A stretch of DNA of 37,262 nucleotides, from NCBI GenBank assembly GCA_947177215.1, contig CAMWTV010000002.1:1-37262 (forward strand), given 5' to 3'. A program made the position numbers and the translations under genes. Origin of the DNA: an uncultured Muribaculaceae bacterium. Its GTDB lineage: Bacteria; Bacteroidota; Bacteroidia; Bacteroidales; Muribaculaceae. The notes under the pieces are model-generated. The model saw only the letters and a program-made list of their open reading frames with translations, did no database searches and was not told where the DNA came from. Of the stretch, positions 27,189 to 35,165 are shown piece after piece; position 1 is the stretch's first letter; each line of letters begins with the position of its first letter.

Positions 27189-27599
27189 TCAGAAGGGAAG
27201 ATCATCGTTGGGAGCCGACTCTGTTGCTCCGGGGAAGGGTGCAGGCGCCGCAGGAGCGCCGTAGGCGGGAGCCATCGGTTCAGGGAAGGCGGGAGCGCCG
27301 GCCGCAGGAGCCATTCCGGGAGCCATACCTGCTGCCGCGGGTTCTGATTTCCAGCCGCGGATGCTGGTGAACCAGCGGCCGTTGTATTCGCGGCTTTCGA
27401 TATCGAAGCTGAGTTTGATCACATCGCCCACATTGAGGGGGAACTGATCGGCACGCTCGCCAAAGAAGTCGAAATGTATTTTGCGGGGATAGGTTTCTTG
27501 AGTTTCAAGCACATACTCACGTTTTTTCCAGGCATTGCCTGCGCGTGACGTACCCGACATTTCGGGAAGGGCTACTATGATTTTACCGGTTACTTCCAT
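27189..27599 (-). CDS. DUF3127 domain-containing protein
   Basis: MEVTGKIIVALPEMSGTSRAGNAWKKREYVLETQETYPRKIHFDFFGERAD...; start at the internal Met; Pro/Ala/Gly-rich tail. Confidence 0.88.
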   Translation of the reverse strand: MEVTGKIIVALPEMSGTSRAGNAWKKREYVLETQETYPRKIHFDFFGERADQFPLNVGDVIKLSFDIESREYNGRWFTSIRGWKSEPAAAGMAPGMAPAAGAPAFPEPMAPAYGAPAAPAPFPGATESAPNDDLPF

Positions 27600-27643
27600 T
27601 TTCTTGTTTAATGTGGATTGTATTATTCGTAATGTTTTAACTG

Positions 27644-27674
27644 CAAATTTAGCCATTCCGGTCCACCTGCCAAA
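27644..27674 (-). promoter_or_regulatory. Bacteroidetes promoter TTTG-N19-TAAATTTG for the DUF3127 gene
   Basis: Plus strand CAAATTTA (27644-27651) and CAAA (27671-27674). Confidence 0.65.
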
Positions 27675-27756
27675 ACTTTAGGGCACAAACCTCCAAAAAA
27701 GTTTTGAACAGAAGAACGGAACGGAAGGACATCAGAACAGGGTGACTCCCCAGCCG

Positions 27757-28200
27757 TCAGTCATCACACACTTTGTCGGCGGCCTCAACAGCGGCGAGCA
27801 TCTGGGTATATTCCTCCCAGTCGGGATCTTCCTCGGCACTGAATGTGAGAGGCAGCATCTCAAACGGCGCGAGAGCCTCGTTTAGTTTGCGCTGGAAGAT
27901 ATGCAGACTGAGGGTATAGATCACCAGATCACGCGCCCCCTCGCCGGTATAGACACCCGTAAGCACCGCCACCGGATCTTTCGCGAAAGTGCTTTCCAGA
28001 GCATCCTGCACCTGCTCCATCAGCTCCGACTGAGTTTCATCAGGCATCCCCTTTGCATCGGGCGTGTAAGGCCATGAGATGTCTATGCGGTAAATGAATT
28101 TTGGATTAGACCGGAATTTCGCGACATCGGTTCTAACCGTGCCCATGACGATATTGCCTGATTCGTTGCTTTCAAAAGGTGATGTTATCCAGGTTGCCAT
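27757..28200 (-). CDS. DUF695-like protein
   Basis: IDISWPYTPDAKGMPDETQSELMEQVQDALE...VYTGEGARDLVIYT...EEDPDWEEYTQML. Confidence 0.65.
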   Translation of the reverse strand: MATWITSPFESNESGNIVMGTVRTDVAKFRSNPKFIYRIDISWPYTPDAKGMPDETQSELMEQVQDALESTFAKDPVAVLTGVYTGEGARDLVIYTLSLHIFQRKLNEALAPFEMLPLTFSAEEDPDWEEYTQMLAAVEAADKVCDD

Positions 28201-28251
28201 AACAGAACTGTTTTTTCGTTGAAACTGAGAAATCGCTCTGACCTCGGTTTC

Positions 28252-29820
28252 TTAATTCTTGATTGTTTCGAGATATGATGACGCGGCTTCGGCACATCGG
28301 CGCCCGTCAATTGCTGCCGACACGATTCCTCCGGCATAACCTGCCCCCTCGCCGCAAGGGAAAAGCCCTTTCAACTCCACATGCTGCAGAGTTTCATGGT
28401 CTCTGGGAATCCGCACCGGAGCCGACGTACGGGTCTCCGCACCGATAAGCACCGCTTCGTTGGTGAGAAATCCACGCGACTTGCGTCCGAATTCCTCAAA
28501 CCCCTTGCGAAGCCGTCGCGATATAGGCTCCGGAAGCAGCTTGTCGATACGGGCCGGATGTATGCCCGGAGCGTAAGATGTGGGCGGAAGCGACTCCGAA
28601 TTGCGTGCGTTGACAAAATCACACATCCGCTGCGCGGGAGCGTTCTGAGTGCCGCCGGCCTCCTCGAAAAACTTCCGCTCGATATCCTCCTGAAACCGCA
28701 TCACCTTCAGGTCGCCATAGGCGTCATACGCGCTCAGATCCTCAGGCAACACCTCGACCACCATACCGGAATTAGCCCATTTCGAGCCACGGGATGCGGG
28801 CGACATGCCATTGACCACAAGCTGCCCGGGCGCAGTAGCCGCCGGAATTATGAATCCGCCCGGACACATGCAGAAAGAGTAGACTCCACGACCGTCGACA
28901 CGGGTAAGCATCGAATATTCAGCCGCGGGAAGATATTTGCCACGCCCTGCCGGGTTATGATACTGGATGCGGTCGATCAGGCCCTGCGGGTGCTCCAGCC
29001 TCACCCCGACAGCAATCCCTTTCGGCTCAAGCCTCACATTGCGATCATGCAGAAAACCATACACATCGCGGGCCGAATGGCCGGTGGCCAGAATCACAGG
29101 CCCCGAGAAAGTTTCCCCGTCTGAAACCGTCACACCCGTCACACGGTCGCCGTCGGTAACCAGACCCGTCACCTTGCGTGAGAACAGAACTTCGCCTCCG
29201 GCCTTTATGATTGTCTGCCTTATAGCCTTTATCACCTTTGGCAGACGGTCGGTGCCTATATGCGGATGAGCATCGGCAAGAATGTTTTCAGAAGCGCCGT
29301 GATCAACAAAAATCTCAAGAATCTCATCAACCGACCCACGTTTTTTGCTACGGGTATATAGTTTGCCGTCAGAATAAGCGCCGGCGCCACCCTCTCCGAA
29401 ACAATAGTTGGAATCGGGATCAACCACATTCTCACGCGCTATGCGGGCCATGTCACGGCTTCTGTCCTCGACACTCTTTCCACGCTCTATCACCACCGGG
29501 CACAGGCCAAGCTCAATAAGCCGCAAGGCAGCAAACAGGCCTGCCGGCCCGGCCCCCACAACAATCACCTTCGGAGCGCCCCCCACATCGGGATAACAGC
29601 GCACAGTGCGCTCGCCGGCATCATCAATCTCATCCACACTTACCGCCACTGTGAGGTTCACCATCACATGGCGCTGACGGGCGTCGATCGAACGTCGCGT
29701 TATCCTGACCCGCTTTATGCGGTTCACATCTATCCCCATCTGAGTCGACACAGCCGCCTGCAGCCTCAACGGTTCATAGGCCACCTCGGGTGTCACTCTC
29801 ATATTAACTGATTCTGTCAT
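28252..29820 (-). CDS. FAD-dependent oxidoreductase (COG2509-like)
   Basis: KVIVVGAGPAGLFAALRLIELGLCPVVIERGKSVEDRSRD; NYCFGEGGAGAYSDGKLYTRSKKRG; GLFPCGEGAGYAGGIVSAAIDG. Confidence 0.92.
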   Translation of the reverse strand: MTESVNMRVTPEVAYEPLRLQAAVSTQMGIDVNRIKRVRITRRSIDARQRHVMVNLTVAVSVDEIDDAGERTVRCYPDVGGAPKVIVVGAGPAGLFAALRLIELGLCPVVIERGKSVEDRSRDMARIARENVVDPDSNYCFGEGGAGAYSDGKLYTRSKKRGSVDEILEIFVDHGASENILADAHPHIGTDRLPKVIKAIRQTIIKAGGEVLFSRKVTGLVTDGDRVTGVTVSDGETFSGPVILATGHSARDVYGFLHDRNVRLEPKGIAVGVRLEHPQGLIDRIQYHNPAGRGKYLPAAEYSMLTRVDGRGVYSFCMCPGGFIIPAATAPGQLVVNGMSPASRGSKWANSGMVVEVLPEDLSAYDAYGDLKVMRFQEDIERKFFEEAGGTQNAPAQRMCDFVNARNSESLPPTSYAPGIHPARIDKLLPEPISRRLRKGFEEFGRKSRGFLTNEAVLIGAETRTSAPVRIPRDHETLQHVELKGLFPCGEGAGYAGGIVSAAIDGRRCAEAASSYLETIKN

Positions 29821-29844
29821 ATAGCGCGGTAAGTTCGGTTTTGA

Positions 29845-31284
29845 TTATATGTTCTTTATCATGCCATCTTCGCGGCCAAGGCGTTTCATCATGAAAAGCA
29901 GTGTGCCCACAGCCACCACAAACGCCATGAAATCGCTTCCGGTCATAGAGAGCCATACACCGCTGATTCCGAGATATTTCGGAAGCACGAACAAAAGCGG
30001 AAGCAGGAAAATAAGCTGCCGGGTGAGCGACAGGAATATCGAGATCTGCGGTTTGCCTATCGACTGGAAGAAATTTTGAATCACAATCTGACATCCCACC
30101 AGCGGATAGCAGATAAAATAAAGCCTGAATCCTTCGCGCGCAATGGCCACAAGAGTCTCGTCGGTGGTGAACATACGGCTGAGCGTGTCAGGAAAAACCT
30201 CCGAAAGGAAACAGCCAATCGACGTTATGGCCACCCCGATCCATATCCCTTTCTTGAGCGTCTCTTTCACCCTCGGCCACTGGCGGGCGCCATAATTGAA
30301 CCCCAGAATGGGCTGCATACCTTGCGTGACACCGAACACGACCATGATGAAAAACATCGTCACACGGTTCATGATGCCGAATGCTCCGATAGCCATATTG
30401 CCGTCGTCCCCGCCGTAATCAAGCAACGACTTGTTGAGAAACACCACAACCACACACGCCGTTACATTCATCAGAAACGGCGACAGCCCTATGGCATAGA
30501 CCTTTTTAAGAATCTTCCCTGAACACCATTTGTTGCGGGGATTGAAATGGACGAAACTCTTTTTCGAGAAGAAATGGAAGAGCACCCACACAAAAGCCGT
30601 GAACTGTCCGCAGAGTGTTGCCCATGCAGCGCCGGCTATCCCCCATTTGAACGTGTAGATGAACAACGGCGCAAGCACCACATTCACAGCCACCGACATC
30701 AACGCCGAGATCATGGCCTTTTTAGGATAGCCCGTGGCACGCATCAGATTGTTCAGCCCGATGAACACATACGACACCGGGGTGCCCCACAGAATCACCC
30801 GCATGAACTCGCGGGCATAGGATATGGTTTCGGGGGTGGCGCCGAAAAACAGCAGTATCGGATCGAGAAACCACAGCGTCAGGCCGCCGAACACAACTGC
30901 ATGCACCAGACAGAATGTCATCACGTTGTTCACCACATCGGTGGCACGCGACACATTTTTCTGACCAAGAAAGATAGAGCTTATCGTTGCGCCGCCGGCC
31001 GCTATAAGGGTGCAGAACGCCATAACAAGGTTCATCAAAGGCAACGTTATAGCCAGGCCGGCGATAGCCATCGGCCCGACACCGCGTCCTATGAAAATGC
31101 TGTCGACAATATTGTAGACCGACACGGCGACACTGGCGATGATGGCCGGAATGGAATATTCCATCAGAAGCTTCCCCACAGGAAGTGTCCCCAGAGTCAT
31201 CGGATCATTTTTCAACGCGCCGGAGTTGGCATCAGTATGCTTTCCGCCATCATGCGGTTTTATGTTTACAGCAGTCTCGCTCAT
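29845..31284 (-). CDS. MATE family efflux transporter
   Basis: GKLLMEYSIPAIIASVAVSVYNIVDSIFIGRGVGPMAIAGLAITLPLMN; QGMQPILGFNYGA; likely start MSETAVN. Confidence 0.93.
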   Translation of the reverse strand: MSETAVNIKPHDGGKHTDANSGALKNDPMTLGTLPVGKLLMEYSIPAIIASVAVSVYNIVDSIFIGRGVGPMAIAGLAITLPLMNLVMAFCTLIAAGGATISSIFLGQKNVSRATDVVNNVMTFCLVHAVVFGGLTLWFLDPILLFFGATPETISYAREFMRVILWGTPVSYVFIGLNNLMRATGYPKKAMISALMSVAVNVVLAPLFIYTFKWGIAGAAWATLCGQFTAFVWVLFHFFSKKSFVHFNPRNKWCSGKILKKVYAIGLSPFLMNVTACVVVVFLNKSLLDYGGDDGNMAIGAFGIMNRVTMFFIMVVFGVTQGMQPILGFNYGARQWPRVKETLKKGIWIGVAITSIGCFLSEVFPDTLSRMFTTDETLVAIAREGFRLYFICYPLVGCQIVIQNFFQSIGKPQISIFLSLTRQLIFLLPLLFVLPKYLGISGVWLSMTGSDFMAFVVAVGTLLFMMKRLGREDGMIKNI

Positions 31285-31421
31285 AATTGTCAGTTCTTCG
31301 AGTCCCTTCTCCAGCATTAGTGCAAATTTACGGCTAATTGCCGACAGTTTGTGTTAAAAAGTTGTAACTTTGCCGCCTCTATCCCACGCCTGCCGCAACC
31401 CATTCATTTTAAACAACACCT

Positions 31422-32051
31422 ATGAACTCAGAAAATATCAAAGCTGCCCTGTTCGACCTCGACGGAGTGCTGATCGACTCCGAGACCCTCTACACCCGGT
31501 TCTGGGAAAATGTAGGGAAAGTCCATCACCTCCCCTCTCCCACATTCGCCCACGACATCAAAGGCACAACGCTCGACGACATTCTCACAACACACTTTCC
31601 CGATCCCGAAGTCAGAGCCAGTGTAGACCGGCTTCTTCACGAATTCGAGAACGAGATTGTATATCCCGTTTTCCCCGGCGCGCTCGAGTTTGTCGACTCA
31701 CTCAGAGTCAAAGGGATAAAAACCGTAATTGTAACCAGCAGCGACAACAAGAAAATGAATTTTCTGTTCGCCCAGCATCCGGGCTTCGCCTCACATTTCG
31801 ACGCGATAGTCACCGCAGCCGATGTAACGCGGTCAAAGCCTGACCCGCAGCCATATCTCATCGGCGCCGTAAAGGCGGGCGTTCAGCCCTGCGAATGCGT
31901 CGTGTTCGAGGATTCCTTCCAGGGCCTTGAATCGGGGCGCCGCGCCGGCTGCCGTGTCATAGGCCTGTCGACCACAAACAGCGCCGAAGCCATAGCCCCC
32001 TTCTGCGACGAAGTGATACCTTCGCTCGAATCGTTTTCCGGACGCATCTGA
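31422..32051 (+). CDS. HAD-superfamily phosphatase (beta-phosphoglucomutase-like)
   Basis: ALFDLDGVLIDSE; TVIVTSSDNKK; SKPDPQPYLIGA; VVFEDSFQGLESGRRAG. Confidence 0.94.
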   Translation: MNSENIKAALFDLDGVLIDSETLYTRFWENVGKVHHLPSPTFAHDIKGTTLDDILTTHFPDPEVRASVDRLLHEFENEIVYPVFPGALEFVDSLRVKGIKTVIVTSSDNKKMNFLFAQHPGFASHFDAIVTAADVTRSKPDPQPYLIGAVKAGVQPCECVVFEDSFQGLESGRRAGCRVIGLSTTNSAEAIAPFCDEVIPSLESFSGRI

Positions 32052-32085
32052 CAGACACGATCCCGCAGACTGTCCTGACGTTTTT

Positions 32086-32973
32086 TTACTTTTGAAGCGT
32101 GTCGAACATGGTTATCAGACGCGCCAGATCCTCCTCGTTGCTGAATCCGAATGTTATCTGGCCCCGTCCCTTCCGGTCAAGCGAGAACTTCACAGGTGTG
32201 CCGAATGTTGCCGACAGATGCTTTTTAAGGATATCGAAGTCATGGTTGGCGAAACCTGTTTTTCTTACATCTTGCTTCGCCTGGTCATCCCCCGCTTTCC
32301 CCTCCTGATAGGCTTTGGCCAGCTCCTCGACCTTACGCACGGAAAGCCCCTGGCGAACAATCTCCTTGTAGATTTTCAGCTGCACCGACGGATTGTCGAC
32401 CGAAAGCAGAGCGCGGGCATGCCCCATGTCTACAAGCTTGTCGCGCAGACCAAGCTGAACTTCGGCCGGAAGCTTCAGCAGACGCAGAAAATTGGCGATA
32501 GTGGCTCTTTTTTTGCCTATACGCTCTGAAAGACGCTCCTGCGTGAGCTTATACTGGTCGATAAGCTTGCGGAACGTCAGCGCAATCTCTATGGCGTTCA
32601 GATCCTCGCGCTGAATATTCTCTATAAGAGCCATTTCAGTCAGCTCGGCCTCGTTGGCTGTGCGTATATAGGCAGGCACCGAAGTCAGCCCGGCCATGCG
32701 GGCCGCACGGTAACGACGCTCACCGGCAATTATCTGATAGCTGTCGGGGCCGGTCTTGCGCAGCGACAGCGGTTGGATTATGCCGAGTTCCCTTATCGAC
32801 GCGGCAAGTTCCTCGAGCGCATCCTCGTCGAAAGTGGTGCGCGGCTGGTCGGGATTAGGCGAAATCTGCTCAAGATCTATGTCGCTGATGGCCGATGTGC
32901 CCCGGGCCGGAGTGTCGTCCATTGATATAAGTGAGCCGAGACCTCGGCCGAGTGCGTTTCTGTGTTGTGCCAT
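32086..32973 (-). CDS. parB: Chromosome partitioning protein ParB
   Basis: ALGRGLGSLI; ISPNPDQPRTTFDEDALEELAASI; IIAGERRYRAARMAG; ALIENIQREDLNAIEIA. Confidence 0.96.
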   Translation of the reverse strand: MAQHRNALGRGLGSLISMDDTPARGTSAISDIDLEQISPNPDQPRTTFDEDALEELAASIRELGIIQPLSLRKTGPDSYQIIAGERRYRAARMAGLTSVPAYIRTANEAELTEMALIENIQREDLNAIEIALTFRKLIDQYKLTQERLSERIGKKRATIANFLRLLKLPAEVQLGLRDKLVDMGHARALLSVDNPSVQLKIYKEIVRQGLSVRKVEELAKAYQEGKAGDDQAKQDVRKTGFANHDFDILKKHLSATFGTPVKFSLDRKGRGQITFGFSNEEDLARLITMFDTLQK

Positions 32974-32991
32974 GACAGTGAAAAGAGAATA

Positions 32992-33753
32992 TTAGTTTTT
33001 GGCAATGAGTTCTTTGGCAAGCATGACATGCGATGTCGCTCCACGGCTCTCCGGATCATAGAGAATTGCCGGAAGTCCGTGAGATGGAGCCTCGCTGAGA
33101 CGTATGTTGCGCGGTATCACGGTGTTGAACACCATATCGCCGAAATGGCTCTTCAGCTCCTCATAGATCTGGTTGGCCAGACGCAGGCGGGCGTCATACA
33201 TCGTGAGCAGAAAGCCCTCGATCTCAAGAGCCGGGTTAAGCTTCGACTTTATGATGCGGATGGTGTTGAGCAGCTTGCTGATCCCTTCGAGCGCGAAATA
33301 TTCGGCCTGAACCGGAATAATCACGGAATTGGCAGCCGTCAGGGCGTTGACCGTGATCAGGCCGAGCGACGGGGAGCAGTCGATTAAAATAAAGTCATAT
33401 TTCGGAGCCACATCGGCCAGCAGACGTGCAAGCACCTTCTCGCGGTCAGGCTTGCCTATCAGTTCAAGCTCGGCTCCGGCGAGATCGATACGCGAGCCGA
33501 CAAGATCAAGCCCGTCGACACAAGTGGCCACCTGCGAGCCGTCGACAGGATATTCGTCAACCAGACATTCATAGATCGACGACTGCATTGTCCGGGGGTC
33601 GATACCATAGCCCGATGTGGCATTGGCCTGCGGGTCGGCATCAATGATCAGCACCTTCTTGCCGCGCGTGGCCAGCGAGGCCGCGAGGTTTATGGTAGTT
33701 GTGGTTTTACCCACTCCCCCCTTCTGGTTTGCTATTGCTATAATCTTACCCAT
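32992..33753 (-). CDS. parA: Chromosome partitioning ATPase ParA/Soj
   Basis: MGKIIAIANQKGGVGKTTTTINLAASLATRGKKVLIIDADPQANATSGYG; start chosen at MGKII. Confidence 0.96.
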   Translation of the reverse strand: MGKIIAIANQKGGVGKTTTTINLAASLATRGKKVLIIDADPQANATSGYGIDPRTMQSSIYECLVDEYPVDGSQVATCVDGLDLVGSRIDLAGAELELIGKPDREKVLARLLADVAPKYDFILIDCSPSLGLITVNALTAANSVIIPVQAEYFALEGISKLLNTIRIIKSKLNPALEIEGFLLTMYDARLRLANQIYEELKSHFGDMVFNTVIPRNIRLSEAPSHGLPAILYDPESRGATSHVMLAKELIAKN

Positions 33754-33982
33754 AAGTATCTGTGTAGGTGTGTAGTTTTCCGATGCAAAGGAAAGCAATT
33801 AAATTTTCACCGGAAAACAGTTTTCAACCTATTTGCCACTTTTGTTGATAAGTGGGCCTGATTGTTGATAACTTCGTGGAACATACATCCCGCAGCCGTG
33901 GAACATCGAACTCGCCGCTCTTCATTCCGCTCTGTTTCGGGAAAAAGAACTATCTTTGCACAACAAACCGAAAACCGTCAGA

Positions 33983-34744
33983 ATGAAACCACTGATTCTT
34001 ATTACCAACGACGACAGCATCGACGCCAAAGGGATACACCATCTCGTTGACTGCGTGAAAGATATGGGCGAGATCTATGTAGTAGCCCCCGATGAGCCCC
34101 ACTCAGGGCAGTCATCGGCCTTCACACCCAATTTCCCTTTAAGGGTCATAGAGCATCCCGACTACAACGGCGCCAAAGTACGCTCTGTAACCGGCACACC
34201 TGTCGACTGCGTGAAACTGGCCATGCACCACATCCTTCCACGCCGTCCCGACCTGTTGCTGTCGGGCATAAACCACGGTTCGAACGCCGGAAACTCGATT
34301 GTCTATTCCGGCACCATGGGAGCCGCTTTCGAAGCGTGCATGCAGGGCATTCCCGCCATCGGCTATTCTCTGCTCCACCATTCGCTGAAAGCCGACTTCT
34401 CTGAATGCACCCCATTCATAACCGACATAACACGCCGCGTCATTGCCGAAGGGCTTCCCGACGGGGTGTGCCTCAACGTAAACTTCCCGGCCAAAGTGAA
34501 AATCGAAGGTGTGAAGGTGGTGCGCGCAGCCAGAAGCCGCTGGACTGAGGAATATCAGCAATACACCGACCCCCACGGCAAACCGTTTTTCTGGCTCACC
34601 GGGAAACTGCTTAACGAAGAGCCCGAAAGCACCGATACTGATATCTATTGGCTCGACCGCAATTATGCCACGGTAGTGCCTGCCTATGCCGACCGCAACG
34701 CCATAGCAGAAATCACAGCCGTAAAAAACATCTTAGACCTCTGA
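33983..34744 (+). CDS. surE: 5'/3'-nucleotidase SurE
   Basis: LILITNDDSIDAKGIHHLVDCV; VVAPDEPHSGQSSAFT; GTPVDCVKLAMH; LLLSGINHGSNAGNSIVYSGTMGAAFEA. Confidence 0.96.
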   Translation: MKPLILITNDDSIDAKGIHHLVDCVKDMGEIYVVAPDEPHSGQSSAFTPNFPLRVIEHPDYNGAKVRSVTGTPVDCVKLAMHHILPRRPDLLLSGINHGSNAGNSIVYSGTMGAAFEACMQGIPAIGYSLLHHSLKADFSECTPFITDITRRVIAEGLPDGVCLNVNFPAKVKIEGVKVVRAARSRWTEEYQQYTDPHGKPFFWLTGKLLNEEPESTDTDIYWLDRNYATVVPAYADRNAIAEITAVKNILDL

Positions 34745-34751
34745 CCCTCTG

Positions 34752-35165
34752 ATGGCCGACAATTATCTTGAAAAACAGATGGCCGACTTCCGGGCTGGAA
34801 AGCTCAACACCCGGCGATCTTCCCCCATGAGCCGGCCGCAGCCGCTCAAGCCGGGGCAGATCGACATGGGACGCCGGCGCATTCTGGTTGCCTGCTCCGG
34901 CTACGACGACACCGAAACCATGGTCAGACTGCTGAGAAGCACAGGCGCGAGAGTGGCATTCATCGCCACTCCCGACTCCGACGGAACCGCTCTCGCCCAG
35001 ACAACAGGCGCACGCTTCTATCCGGTGAGACACAGCGGCTGTCTGACCGACCAGCAGGCCGACGCAGTTCTTGCCGATCTGCTTCACAATTGGCATGGAC
35101 TCGATATGGTAGCCGGAAATCTCTCCCCTTTATGCAACCTGAATAAAGACCAATCCACGCGATGA
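34752..35165 (+). CDS. Short Rossmann-like uncharacterised protein, possibly a truncated SDR
   Basis: GRRRILVACSGYDDTETMVRLLRSTGARVAFIATPDSDGTALAQTTGARFYPV; 137 aa. Confidence 0.55.
   Translation: MADNYLEKQMADFRAGKLNTRRSSPMSRPQPLKPGQIDMGRRRILVACSGYDDTETMVRLLRSTGARVAFIATPDSDGTALAQTTGARFYPVRHSGCLTDQQADAVLADLLHNWHGLDMVAGNLSPLCNLNKDQSTR

Noticed and set aside
33870-33910. Full parS site
   Set aside because: Only half-sites CGTGGAACAT are present; no complete TGTTCCACGTGGAACA or TGTTTCACGTGAAACA seen
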